Assembly: GCA_023333565.1 (NCBI GenBank)
Contig: JAJKFH010003438.1
Coordinates: 82,624 to 146,623 of the forward strand
Direction: 5' to 3'
Source of the DNA: Puffinus mauretanicus
Lineage: Eukaryota > Chordata > Aves > Procellariiformes > Procellariidae
Length of the DNA stretch: 64,000 nt
Both the position numbers and the translations under genes were made by a program. Shown piece after piece: positions 1 through 13,050 of this stretch (the first letter of the stretch is position 1; every line of letters starts with the position of its first letter). The notes below the pieces were generated by a model. The model searched no databases. It worked only from the letters and a program-made list of their open reading frames with translations, and was not told the origin of the DNA.

Positions 1-483
1 TTCCCTCCAATGGGACAAGGGAGAATAAGAAGAGCAAAAGTGAGAAAACTCGAGGGTCAAGATAAAGGCAATTTAATAAATGAAGGAAAGAGGAAGAAAA
101 AAACCAAAAATGTTATGCAAAGGCAATCACTCACCACGTCCCACAAGTAGACCAAAGGCTAGCCAGTCTCTGAGCAATGGCTACCCCCGCAAACTCCCTT
201 CCCCTCAGTTTTCATTTCTGAACACAATGTTAAGTGGCAGTGAATATCCATTTTGTCAGCCTGGGTCAATTGTGCAGGTTGTGTCTAGTCCTAACTTTTT
301 GCCCACTCCCAGCCAATTGTTGAGGGAGTGCAGAGTGGGAAAAATATAAAGCCTTGATACTGTGCAAGAAGTAGCCAGAATTTTGGTATATTAAACAACA
401 CTCTTTTAGTCACAAGTCCAAAACATAACACCCTACGGGCCACTATGAAGAAAATTAACTCCATCCCAGCCAGACCTAGTACA
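1..483 (-). repeat. Partial, diverged LTR of an avian endogenous retrovirus (minus strand)
   Basis: The right edge, read on the minus strand, begins TGTACTAGG and continues into a GGCTGGGATGGAGTTAATTTTC-like block. That block matches the start of the solo LTR at 15336-15935 and, more loosely, the provirus LTR starting at 41930. The left part (about 20-80) shares the GAGAATAAGAAGAG and AAAGTGAGAAAACTC blocks with 15415-15450. The window starts inside the element, so its terminal CA end is not seen. The TATA region around 205-245 is degraded compared with the other copies, which suggests an old insertion. Whether it is a solo LTR or one end of a provirus lying outside the window cannot be told. 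Confidence 0.75.
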
Positions 484-1867
484 GTCCTATAAGGTTTCCA
501 GGAGTTGTTGGGCTTATTCAGGGCTTCAGTAGCATACTGAAGGCATACTGCTCTCCTCCCTGGCCATGCAGATAGAGGAGTTTTAAAACAATAGTTCTCC
601 AAATGATACAAAGTAGAAGAAACCACAAGGCATATCGTCAGTGAGGTCAAAATTCCTTTCTCTTCCACTGGCTCAAACATATCTCCCCACATGTAAGGGT
701 AAGGAATAACATTGTGCCTAGTTTCTATGTTCAGTGATACCCAGAATAAGGACATTTTGACCTAATCAACTGCTGTTCTCATCAGTGACACTCCCTGTAG
801 CATTGCCATTCCTATGGAATGTCTGATGACTTTTGGCACAGACCCCAGTCAACAAATCTTTCTTTCTTGGCTGAAGATTTGAAATCCACAAGTGCTCTCC
901 CTCATGTGACAATATTTTCATCTTGACAGTAGTAGTACAGAACTTTCCTGGCCATGAAATATAAAGTGTACACTGACTTTCAGACAGAAACCATATGACT
1001 ACACCATGTTAAAAGAGCTCAATATTTTTGCGCAGCCAAAAATTTTCTTACAACACATAGTTGGAAGTTCCAAATATGTGACTAATGAAACTCTTTTTAT
1101 TAATATTTACTTTCTACAAAATTCTGAAGGCCAGCCCAGCCATATTAGCCTGAGGCTCAGCTGCCACAAACCAAGACTTCCAGAATATATCTTAGCACTA
1201 GAATAAATACAGATACTTCAGAGAAAGGAAAGTATTGTGAGAAAAAAAACAATCTAAGACTTAAAGCTTTCCAAAAGTGTCTCTAAGTCTCCATCTATTC
1301 TGTAATCTGGGAAAGGAGAATGCTGGGAGCCCATAATTTCATCTGCTTTCACAAGCTGTATAAACTGATAACACATCTGCAATTTACACACACCTACTCA
1401 CACATATATATATGTACTCTGTGTACATATAAGATGTATATTATTATTTTACACAAAGGTAACTTATACACCTTTATTAAAATATAAAATATGTTAGAGA
1501 TCTGCAACCATTTTTCATCATAATTAAAGTTTCCATGGGACTATACTCATGACAAAATGAAGATGAGTTATGAATTTTACTCCCAAGTAATTAACCCAAA
1601 TGGTATGTACATAACCCAAATTGAGGTTGGAAAAGAGTCTTCCATCTCCTGAGAAGCATCCATGGATTTTTTTCATACTTCTCCTGCTGTTGAACATCTC
1701 AAAAACCTGGATGACAGGAGAGAATGCACCCTCACCAGTTCTTGGATGACAACAAGTAGAAGGAATGGTCAAAGCCCCGGAGGGAAAGGCTGCCAGTTCA
1801 GAGGACTTCAGCAAATTGGAGGAACAGAAACAGAAACCTCATGAAACAAAGACAAATAGAAGTCCTG
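484..1867. other. Unannotated stretch, no gene recognised
   Basis: Only short scattered open frames occur, none with a recognisable domain. A short alternating CA/TA tract lies near 1388-1440. Nothing else stands out. Confidence 0.6.
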
Positions 1868-2570
1868 CATCTGGGATGGACCAGCTCCATGCAGCTGGGG
1901 AACCAAATGGCTAGGGCAATTCTTTGCAAGAAAGGACGCAATGATCTTGGTGGACTATTAGCTCAACTTGAGTTTGCAGCGCTACGTTACAACAATGAAG
2001 ACTAACCACATCAATGGGCTGCATTAGCAAAAGCACAGAGAGCAGCTTAAGGAAGGTGATTACTCCCCTCTAATCAGCACTGGGGAGGCCACATTTGGGA
2101 TACTTCTGTGAGTTCAGTAGGTGGCTGCTAGGATGGCTAGAAAGCTGGAGCACAGTACACTTGAGGAGAGACAGAGGAAATACTTCTGCCTGTTCTTCCT
2201 GGAGAAGAGGTTGAAAGGGGATCCTATTGCTGCCTTCAGCTACTTAAGGGGTGGTATAGGGAAGACAGAGTCAGATGCTTCTCAGGCATGCACCTGAGAA
2301 GCAGAGAGAGGATGAAAGGCAACAGTAACAACTCACAACATGCGAAATTCCAACCAGATGGGAGGAAAACAACATTTCATAATGAGAGTGGTCAAGCACA
2401 TATCTCCCAAAAAGGCTGTACAACATCTATCTTCAGAGATCCTTAAAAATAGCTGGACTACATGCTAAGCAACCTGATCAATCTTTGAAGATACTTCCGC
2501 TTGGAGCAGAACTAGGATTTAGATGTCCTCCAAAGGTCCCTTCCAGACTGGTTTATTCTATGATTCTCTG
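1868..2570 (+). mobile_element. CR1-type LINE, truncated 3' portion (old)
   Basis: The segment carries the characteristic CR1 tail text in degraded form: a block about reported serial loading of 'gaaggtgattactcccctctaatcagcactggggaggcc' type near 2055-2092, then a 'ctggagaagagg' block near 2200. It ends in a TTCTATGATTCTCTG octamer tail at 2555-2570. This is the untranslated and extreme 3' part of the element. The 5' boundary is approximate because truncation is usual for CR1 and divergence is high. It carries no intact reverse transcriptase and is inactive. Confidence 0.7.
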
Positions 2571-5500
2571 TTTTGTCTGGAGGGAAAATGCTATTATTAG
2601 AGAGGAAAATCCACAGAAAAATCTGTTCACTCTATAATGAAGAGCTTTATAGGCTTTAATAGCCAAAACAGGCAGTCTTACACTTTTGTGTTTCTTATTA
2701 TATTTTTCAGTTTTAAATAAATTATGCAGATACTAAGACTTCACTGACTGAAAGCATTTCTCATCCAAATCAAAGCAAGGGAAGATATAATGGGATAACC
2801 TTAGGGAAGGATAGAGATATTGCTCAATTAATCAAGTGTAGAATATATACTACTATATATCCAAAATAAGATTCAGGATCAATGGTAACCATTGCCTTTC
2901 TAATGCTTCCCCCTCAAAAGGTGAACATGATTTGCTACAAGGTACTGCACTTTTTCTCCAGAAGCACCACTTTCTGTATCATGAAGCATGGAAGGAGGGC
3001 TGTCATCATTGCCTTGAAAGGCAGAATGTTACTAGGCAGTCCTTATCTCCCCGGGTGTGAAAAAGCTGTGAAAGTCAAACCCAGCTCTTCTGGGAAGGCA
3101 AATGCAGCTGCATATAGACAAACTGTCCCATAATGCCATTTACAAAGCAAAACCACCATGTATTTAGCGATGAAAGAATGGATTCATTATTCCAGAGTAA
3201 TGTCAATGTTTAAGGTAGCTTGATAATACATAAGGTAATATAATCATGGTGTGAAAAATTGTCACGTATTGTTATTGAACATCACTTAATACACTCCAGT
3301 TGAAACTCATTCCACTGAAAGCTCATTAGAGAAATTGTGGCAAGATAAAACTTTGGAATGCATATGTATACATGACCTCAAAATCAGCACTTCTTTATAT
3401 TCATAAGTGCAAGGAAAAATGAACAAAATATATAGCATTGCATTTCATCAGTAACATTCTTATGGGAATTAGGACTTAGGAATTGAGAAAAAACAGGAAT
3501 TTACAAACATTGTCAGGTGACCTTCATTAAATATACTAACACAATAAAAGCCTAAAAGCAAGTGGTTTTTACCAGTGGTGATTTTTTCCTCTGTTGTTTT
3601 TTTCTTCTTTCACTATTTCTTCTTTTCTTTTTTCCCATTCCATCTTTTCCATTTCCCAGTGACATTTTGCCTGAAAGAACTATTACAAGTGATTAAAGAA
3701 AGAAAAAAAACTTAGACGGAAAGCTGACAACAATATAAAAATACAACATGTAGTTTAATCCACTGCAGAACAAGATATTTATATCTAAATTAAACATCCT
3801 TAAATCCTAACATAGCTCTTTTCCTTTCATGCAGGTTTCATTTTGGATGCTAGTAGAAAATTTCTGAGTTAAAGAAAAAAAATATTATTTTCAAGCTTTT
3901 CAGCACTTACTATGTTAGACACTGATTATGACTGTGCTTTTCTCTCCAAAAAAGATAAATATTACTGGAACAGAAAAATTTTATTTGGCTGCCCTTTGCT
4001 GAATAATTAGTCAGAAATTGGTGAGTTTTCTATACTTGAAATACTTTATATTTAACAAGATTCAAACCTTTTCCATGATGAAAACAAAGACAATTTATTG
4101 AGTGAACAGAAAAGATTCATAACTAGAGGTTATAATAAAGAATTCTTTTTTCAGAATTCTAAAGGAAGACAGGAAACAACAATTTAAACATAATAAGATT
4201 TGAAAGACAATCATAAAAGTGCTAACTGTAGAAAGTTTAGATCTGTATTTCATATCTTTTTTCATTTGAAAGTGTTCAAAGTTGAGATACTTCAGTGAAA
4301 TTATCTCCTGTTTTTATTACCTTTACACATGTAAAGATTGGAAATAAATCAATAACTCACCTATATTTAAGAAAAAAAAGCAGATTTTTCAGCAAGTGTG
4401 AACTGGTAAAGCTTCTGTGAACTATAGCAACTTACACCAACTCAAGATCTGATGCAAGCGGTGAAATTAGAAACCATTTCAAACTTGCATGTGTGAAATG
4501 AAATGCAAGACACTTTTGTCCTCTAGTAAGAAAAAACAATACAATGTTTGGACAGATTACAAGCCACACATATTGGTAAACACTTTACCTATTTCATGCA
4601 AGAAAATGACAATGAAAGTCAAAGCAGAAAAAAAGAACATTTGCTAACTGAATCTGAAGAATACTTTCAATACTACTGGGATAAAAGGTTAAAAAGTAAG
4701 TCATGAAATCATAGAACTCTACAGAAGTTTAGTGAGTCACTGCATTATTGATAGTAACATTCTAAATTAGATAATAAATTGCTTAGTGGTGTTGCTGATG
4801 GCCAGAGGAAAGTGGTAAATGGATACAGATGGAGCAGGAAGGTGACAAGTGGATTGTCAGTGGGATCTGTGCTATGCCTAATCTTGTTCATACAGTACTG
4901 TATGTCACTAATCTTCAAGGCAATTTTTCATCAGCTTAGTGATTGCCAGATTGTTTTAATCCATTTTGGCTTTTTCATAACTGGGGGGAAGTATCTATTA
5001 AAATCTGAAACTTGAACTATTTAATAAGCTTATTTTTTTATTTTCTGCCACTCTGGAGCTACAAAAAGATTATGGAAATAAACTGCCAAGAGAATTGTTG
5101 GATGCAATGCAATTTCTACAAAATTATTTAATAATTTCAAGAGTATGTGATAACACGATTATAAAAACACTTTCTCTATGTACTTTCTCAAATATAAAAA
5201 TCACTGGAAAGCATGAAGCTGAATTTGGCATCTATACCACAGTTCTCATCTGAGAATAGTGTTGAAAGAAACTGGTATATTAGGTCATTCCTTGTGATCT
5301 GTTTTCTTCATCCAAACTGATATGAAGACAATGCCAGTACAAGCCTACATCTGCCTGAACACTGTATTGTTTGAACAGAAGGCAGCATGTCTCTCTGCTC
5401 AATGTAAAACCTTTTCCTTGCACTTGATCTAAGACATTCAGGTTTGTTATGCCTCAGTTCACTGCTTGAATCACATCCTTAATACCATCAGTGATGGTAT

Positions 5501-8127
5501 TAAGTTGGTAGCTTGATGATTAGAGCTTTGCCAATTATACCAGATAAGAATCAACCAGAAGAGAGTTCTACCATCACCAAAGTACAGTAAAAAAGGGAGT
5601 AATACGTTCAGGTTACAGGGTCCAGCCTTGGAAGAGAGTTAGTAAGTACACCGGAGCGTGGATAGTAGTGCAGGAACTGCATTAGAGGGAATTACAGGAG
5701 GACATCTGGTAATGAGCAGTCAGGAAGGCTACAGGAAGTCCATCTATGGCCAGAGGAGGCAGGACATCTGAGGGAACAAGTATAAAGTTTTTCTCATGCA
5801 ATCCTTGTACTAAACTTATTTGGACGGACAGGGGCAATCTGAAAACTACAAGGCTGATGTCTGACAGGATTATTTAGTCCATGTCTTTTATAGCTGAACC
5901 TCCAGGAAGAGGCTATTGAAAACGGATGACTGATTTTTGGAGAGTCAATGCATCTAGAGTCTGTAGTCACCAGCAGTCAGAGTATTTATGTCATTTGCGT
6001 TGAATAATTGTTCATTTATTTCCAACTGATGCTATCTTGGTTGTACTGTCTAATAACATAGCAGATGATTCTGTCTGGTCAATCATTTGCCTTATGCAAG
6101 AACCACAACTATTAGAGTGGTGTCAAGAAGAGAAAAATAGGGCAGCAAAAGATAGTAGGTAGGTTAGACGTTCCCAAAGATTAGAGATTCCTACCTCAGC
6201 AGAAATAGGTGACCAGATTAACAGATCAGTGACTTACATTAGTCTGTATTTCCCAGTGATTGAAGAAAGTAAATTCTTCCTCTCCAGGATCTCTTCTCCT
6301 CTTCCTTCTCTGCTTATAGAGTGAGGTTTAATCTCTTCTGTAATAGTAGCAGGTATCACAGTTAAGCCAGCCACGTTCCTGCATTTTGTCTTTTTTCCAC
6401 GTATTCAAAACAATGTATGTGTAAGGAGACTCACAGATTTCTAGCCAAACACAGCTTTCATTGCCTTCATGATTATCATGAAGTATATAGCATGTTCCAA
6501 GTATATAGCATATTCCTTTACATTTCTTAAGAGATGACTGCAATTTCTTTCAATATCAGAGTTCAGCTTGATATGTACAATATGGAAACATATATTTGAA
6601 AGCTTTACATATTAGAGGAAAATTCTAGATACATTTGTAAAATCCAGTTTTATTGCCCACGTAGAATGAAATTGTGTCCTTGTCTGTAAACTAGTGTTAA
6701 TTCTGCATGTACAAATTATCTGATGGTAAATATATTTTTAATTATTACAGCCATCCCTCAGACCAGATGTTTTCTGAACAGTTCTGTTCTTGTTTTTCTG
6801 GTGCTAGACCTCTTAAATAAGTCGGCAACAATTTGTTCAGTTTTAGAAGAGGATTGGCCACTGGTGCCAATTTTGTATTGACATAAAACTTTAGTATACT
6901 TGGCCCTTAGTTTCTCCCATATGGAAGAGAAGTCGCCTTCCTTACGGCTTTTATTGTTTTGTTCCTCCATAATTTATGTGCAGATGGAAGATTCATTCCT
7001 TGACTCCCTCATTCTATATTAATAAATAACTAACACTAGTACCCTCCTAGAGTTGTATAGCCCTTCAGAGTTAATTTCAGAAGCAAAATATCTCAGTTCC
7101 CAAGCAATTCTGCAGGAAAGATAACTGCTGTGGATCATTTGTGTGGTTATAAAAGCAGATCACAGATGGATCATTTGCACAGTTATTGCTACTGTGACTC
7201 TTACTTACAAGAAAATTGCAGAAATGAGATTAATTCTATAAATGCAGAACAAAAATGGTAAATAACAAGAAACACAAAAACATCCACTTGATGATCCAGT
7301 TCCCAACACAGAGTCTGAAAATTAATTTCTCTTAATGGGAATCTTGACTGAAATCTAAGTTCTGATTAAAAATAAAATATTTTTAGTCATCAAGACTATG
7401 CTTGTAACTTTGTAAGGCTGAGAATGTTTAACAATATTTTCTGCAATCTGAAAGTGATCAAAATTAGTCATTGCACTAGAGAAGATTCTGAAAGCCACAG
7501 ATAAACTTAATCCCATCATTAACCAATTTGTTCATGAGAAAACTAGCAGAAATTTTACAAATTTATCTACCTCCATTTTTCATGCTACCTCCCAAAGCCT
7601 TTTGGGGCCTAAGACTCAGACAAAAAAAAAAAAAAAATCATATTCTGTCAGTAGTAAATGTAATCACATCCTAAAACCAGGACACGTGAGCACTACATTA
7701 AAGAATTTGTATTTAAATTGAAAAGAAAATCAAAGAGGAGTTTTCTACAACTATGTACTTTTTTTATATTTTCACATTATATCACCTTTCTTTTCAAATT
7801 GAAGGGTTGATAAAATCCAGAATCTTGTAAAGTTTAGGGTTTCCAATAGACTATTTAAGTCTAGTTTACTATTAACTTAGTATTGCTTTCTTTAGTCAAC
7901 ACCTCAAAAATATTAATTTCTTTCTCTCTTCTTCTTTCTGGAGTTTCCCCATGGTGTTTTTTCGGGGGGAGAAGAGAAGGGAGTTGACTCCTGTGTCTGT
8001 CTGGACAAGTATCTGGAAATTATTTTAACAAAAAAAAGCTGAAAAATAACTGCGTGCCTTAGGTATTTTGATATAACTTGGGAAAATATAATATCTGTTT
8101 AAAAATAATAATTAAAAATCATTGTAT
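2571..8127. other. Unannotated AT-rich stretch, no gene recognised
   Basis: No open frame longer than about 85 codons and no recognisable protein motif. Contents of note are a 27-bp perfect inverted repeat at 5478-5504, an A-run at 7622-7637, and pyrimidine tracts near 3590-3650 and 7920-7940. The 32-bp near-repeat of TGGATCATTTG at 7131 and 7168 is weak. It is probably intergenic or intronic. Confidence 0.6.
5478..5504. repeat. Perfect 13-bp inverted repeat with a 1-nt centre
   Basis: The left arm CTTAATACCATCA is followed by a single G and then its exact reverse complement. No other sign of a transposon end or gene lies beside it, so its role is unknown. Confidence 0.85.
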
Positions 8128-8735
8128 CTTAGAGATGTAGAGCTAAAAGGAATTTCAACAGGTCACCTAAAACATTGGCTGAAACTGACTTGGAATCAAG
8201 CACACGAGGACCACCCCTGGCAGTTGTTTGCCTAATCTGATCTTTAAAGACCCTAGAGAAGAGAATTCCATAACCCGGTCTACAAGGGCAGCCTGTTCCA
8301 AGGATTTACCACAATGACTGGGTTTGTGGGTTTGTGGGTTTTTTTCTAATACCTAAGGTAAATCTCCTTTGGTGTAAATTAAGCCCGTTTGTTCTTATCC
8401 TTCTCCAAGCGAAGGTGATGTACATATTCATCACCATGTCAGAACACAGCTATATCCTTCTTTAGTTGTTTGGGTTTTTTTTTTTTTAACTAAAAAACCC
8501 CAGTTCTTTCAGTCGTTCCTTGCAAGTCATATTTTCAAAATCTCTGACTATTTTTTTCTTTCCTCTGTCCTGATGTTTTCAAATTTATCATAAAAGGTAT
8601 TTCTAGCTAGCCAGAGTACAGAAAGCCAAAATCTCACAAAAGGTCACACGAATTGAATAATCGCCTCCAGGCCTTTCGTGTGACTTTGTTGTTAATACAT
8701 TCCAGAATCACATTTGCGTTGTTTTAAAAATCAGT
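8128..8735 (-). mobile_element. Old CR1-type LINE fragment (minus strand)
   Basis: Read on the minus strand the segment has CR1 3'-end landmarks. On the + strand these appear as 'gcagcctgttcca' at 8289-8301, 'cttctccaagcgaagg' near 8401, a block of 'ccttgcaagtcatattttc' type near 8518, and 'taatacattccagaatcaca' near 8692. The octamer tail at the left edge is almost erased (AATCATTGTATCTTAGAGA). High divergence and several insertions, including the TTTGTGGG triplet at 8319-8346 and a T-run at 8477-8489, suggest an old subfamily. The boundaries are approximate. Confidence 0.65.
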
Positions 8736-9852
8736 GTTAGAGTTCAGGGTTCCTCAGATCTTTTTTCTGAAGTTCTGCTGCGCTCACTCTAAGATGTGCT
8801 TTTGTGTACTACTTTCCATTTGCCTTTACTGAATTTCTTGTTGATTTTAGACGGTTTCTTCAAATTACAAAGATTATTTTAATTTTAATTTTAATCTCAT
8901 TCTCTGAGCTTGGTATCACAGTTAGATTTTATAAACATGTCCTACACCCCATCAAGAAAATAATTAATAAAAATAATGATTTTCATTCTCTACCGATACA
9001 TATTTTCTTCCCACCTGAAGCTTTGTGACATGGTCATTTCCACAGCAGCGAGTTTTGATGTCAGAAACAAAATTATGGCCTCATAGAGGTACAGCTGGAA
9101 TAAATGAGCTCTTAGGAGCCAGATTTCATGCATATGTACATATTTAAGCAGTGAAGTGTCAGGGATAAATATAGCATTTATACAATATATAAACAGCAGC
9201 CAACAGTTTTTACTTATACAGAATTCCTGCTTGAGCAACAGCAGCATAATTAGCCCATACTTAAAGAGTCTGTTTCAGAAAGACTTTTTAAAATGAAACT
9301 TCTTTATGTGTTAAAACTCTCAGTAATTAGGAGTTGTAAAAGTTTACCATATGGGATCAAAAGCAAAAATATTAAATTAACACCAATGTGAAAATACTGC
9401 AGTACATTTTATGCACCACTGACATTTCACTAAAACTTCATCTGAAGGTATGGAAGACACATGCTAATCTCTTGGCACAACATTTAGCTCTAGAAGATAG
9501 GAAGCAGGAGGGTATCCAGTCAAACGAAGAAAACCCTCATAAGCATAGATGGGAGAAGCTTTCCTCACATAGCTCCAACAATATTAACATAGTGCATAGG
9601 GCCAAAGCAATTAACACTGACCATTAATATTCCAGTGAAACCTCGTTCTATAGAAAAACACAGACTTAACAGAATTTAAATATTGCACGTGCAAACTAGA
9701 AGCAGAAAGGAAGAAGGCTATGCAGCTCCTGGAATTGAAGCTATGTCCTTGAGCAGTTGTCTGACTATGCTGTCCAAATCTCCAGCACACCATCTGCTTG
9801 GGAAAGTAGGCTTCCTGAGAAATCAGACAATCAGGAACCAACATCCCAACAT

Positions 9853-9897
9853 CAAAACCAAAACCAAAACCAAACCAAAAGAAAACAAAACAAAAAA
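9853..9897. repeat. A-rich (CAAAAC)n-like simple repeat
   Basis: Four near-perfect AAAACC units are followed by degenerate AAAAC units. It is low-complexity sequence and the open frames crossing it are artefacts of composition. Confidence 0.8.
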
Positions 9898-11348
9898 TCA
9901 AAGAATTATATATATTTGACCCAACCTCCCTGTTTGAGGCACTTTCTTCCCACTAAAAAGCTGATATTTTCTTAATGAGCTGAATTCCCTTTTTAGCCGC
10001 AGATCCTAAAAACCACTAACATTTAACAGAGGTGCTCTGTATATTGCCTTGTAGTATATCAGATCATAAAGAATACACTTCCTCTAGGAGTCTAAGAGCC
10101 TTCACTCCTCTCAGACACATCTATTCTTCTGAAGCACCATTATTTATCTGCAACATCCATGTTATATTAATTCTCTCAGAGGCCTTACACAGAAAGTAAA
10201 TATTAGAAAAGAGGGCAGTTTAATGGACATATCAAAATGCCTGATTAAGCGTTGCTCTGTTTTGCTGACTGTGTAGCCTTTATTTCAGGTATGCAGCTAC
10301 TTCTTTATCTATGCTTTTCTGTCAAAACTGGTGCCTGGATTATGCCCCATTATCCCCTACACAGTACTGTTACAGGAGCAAAGAATAGACAGTGACATTA
10401 ACAGGTCAGTCAGTGTTCCCCAGCAACTCCCTTGAGTTGTAAGGCTGTTGTAATCTGCACTTCTCTGTTGGACAGAACGTAAAGATTAAGGAAGAAACGA
10501 TTCATGATGATCTACACTTCCCTGTAATAGTATTTCTCTCATGACTAAAGACTTATTACCCTTCACAATTTTAGTGTTCTTATCCAACATTGCAAAGTTT
10601 GTGGTATAATTGCTTTTATCATTGTGACCATTTATTAAACCTCTCAATGCATGTGACAAATGATGTATTTGCTAACTGAGAGCTATTTTAATGAAGCTTT
10701 GTGGAGCTGACACTTAGCAGTTCTTTGAAAGTTCTTGTAGTTCTTTGTTTAATATTTCTTCTGTGCTTGCTTTTTCTTACATATCTTTAAAGTTTTAATA
10801 AATAGACTCCGGGTCACCTGTTACCATGGATTTTCCATCCTTGCTGAATAAAAGCAACTCTTGACAACTCCCTAAAGGGACTTCTCCTTCCTCCTCTGCA
10901 TATCCTTTTGGAACTATGAGAAGGTAAATAAATTTTATGGGATGAACCAGGATTATATTACGAGCTTTTAACTTTGTACAACTGCCTGCTTATAAATAAA
11001 ATTCTTATGTATGAATACTGCAGACACCTCTGACATCCTTAAGGTTTTGTCTCTAAATCAGGAATAGAAATAAATCAGGAATATCTCAAAATGAAGTGAC
11101 TAGGGTTATGAAATGTAGAAATTCTGGAAGCTGATCAAGCAGTACTGGAAAATCCAGTGGAAATTAAAAAGATTGCTTACTGATGTCATGACCTCATCTT
11201 TTTTGTGACATATATGATCAAAAATATTATTTACTTTACTTTCCTTAAAATACTCACATTAATATCTGTAATGGATTATCTTTTTAAGGAGTTTTACTGT
11301 TAGGAACAGAATCTCATGAACATCCTCAAATAGGTACCTACAAATTCT

Positions 11349-11418
11349 AATTACATGTCCTAATTATTTAATTAAAGTTAGTACTGTACATGAAATCACA
11401 TAATTAGAACATGTAATT
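11349..11418. repeat. Inverted repeat, 18-bp arms, 34-nt loop
   Basis: The left arm AATTACATGTCCTAATTA (11349-11366) pairs with TAATTAGAACATGTAATT (11401-11418) at 17 of 18 positions. It is AT-rich and could be a chance fold, a cruciform-prone site or a remnant of a small transposon. Confidence 0.75.
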
Positions 11419-12970
11419 CAGTAAAAGTTATGATTTGTAATTAATTAACAGAATGTGCAGTAAGTGTGTTTAATTTGCAAGATATATGAAAGTTGATTAA
11501 CTATGTATTGCACTGCCACCGTGGATCAAATTTAAAATGATTCTTGGCCATTTCAAAAACATTTTTGTCAACTGTCAAATCATTGGCTTCTTGGATTTTT
11601 TTTTTTTTTTTTGAAAGTTCTCAGATATTTTCCTTAGATGTTTTCAAAACAGAGAAGAGCTACTGCTTCATTTTTTCAGGCAAGTAACCTTTTAGTTACC
11701 TATAGGGTAATAAACTCCTAGGAAGGAGAAAGTTTACTAAATCCTGTTAAGCAAATACTTTAGGTACTACATCAAACATCCATCTAACAAAGCTATCATT
11801 ACATACTTCTAGGTTAGCCCACATGTAGGCTGCCTTGCCAGAATTGTAATTGAAATTGAAAAATTTACTGGTGGCTAATTCTCTGTCAAATGTCTCATTC
11901 TTTACAAATTTCTTAACCTCAAAGTTAATATGACCACACAATTTAAGGGTGTCTTCTCTGTTTGCTTCAATAACAGAAGTTTACTATGTTGATGCTCCCT
12001 GACTCAAGAAATCCTCCAAAAAAGAGTATTTGAGGGATTTCTTGTATCAGAGTCTTCCTATCTCTCAACATAAGGCAAAAAGTTATAAAAATATATTTGT
12101 TGACATGAAGGAATTTTTTATTCTTTCCCATAACATAATTTAACCTCCAGCTTGTATTTTACCATATTTCTAACCTCCTTCTCATTAGCTCATTTTCTGC
12201 AGCTCTTATGATATATTTCTTAGAATTTAATAGTTTTGAATATTTGGAAATTAAAAAAATATATAAGAAGCTAAATTCATCTTGGACTACTGAATCTGGA
12301 AAGCATTCATATGAAAAGAGAAATAGATTGAATTTTCTTTGCCAGCAGCACTAGGTTACTTTGGTTACTTTTTCTCCATTAACTGTTATTAACTAACAGT
12401 TATTGCTAACTTTAAGTTCATTTTTATTCCTATGATAACAGTTCCAAAAAGAAGTGTGTAAATTACTAATGCAAAAAGTTCTCTTTAGAAACCTGGGATC
12501 CAGATTTTCTATGTTAAAATGTTTAATTTACGTTTTATTTCTAACTATTAACATTTAAATCTTAGAGAATACACAATTTAACTTTCAAAAGTTACTTTAT
12601 GGCATTTAATCTTAGCTTATAGTTTTATTTGGTCTTAAGAATCTGTGGTTTCTATAAATTTATTCTTTTTCTTTTGTCCATTTGCAGTTACCTCCTTTTA
12701 ACTGTAGTTCAGTGATAATTTTCACTTACATTATTGGCTTAGAAGTACCATACAAATCAGTCAAGTCTATGATAGTTTTCATTGATGTAATGTACAACAA
12801 TCAGTGCCTTTCATATATGTAAAATTGAAGGTAAATTTAACCCTGACCTCTGCTTTGAAACTCAGAAAACACTGCTGTATATACCACATACTGTGGTGGT
12901 ATTGTCCAAACCCAACTACCTAAAGAAAAACAATTATGTAAGAAAAAGACAATGAGAAGGTTTAGAAGCT

Positions 12971-13050
12971 GGGGGGGGGGGGGGGGGGGAAACAAGGAAA
13001 AAAAAAAAAGAAAGAAGAAGAAAGAAAAGAAAAACACCAAAAAAAACCCA
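12971..13050. repeat. Nineteen-G run followed by a long purine tract
   Basis: Nineteen consecutive G residues (12971-12989) lead into an almost pure A/G stretch containing AAAGAAAGAAGAAG-type units. It has strong strand asymmetry and potential for quadruplex or triplex structure. Run lengths in such tracts are error-prone in assemblies. Confidence 0.85.

Noticed and set aside
9611..9901. Minus-strand frame with alternating Phe/Gly residues
   Set aside because: Produced by the AAAACC simple repeat read in reverse.
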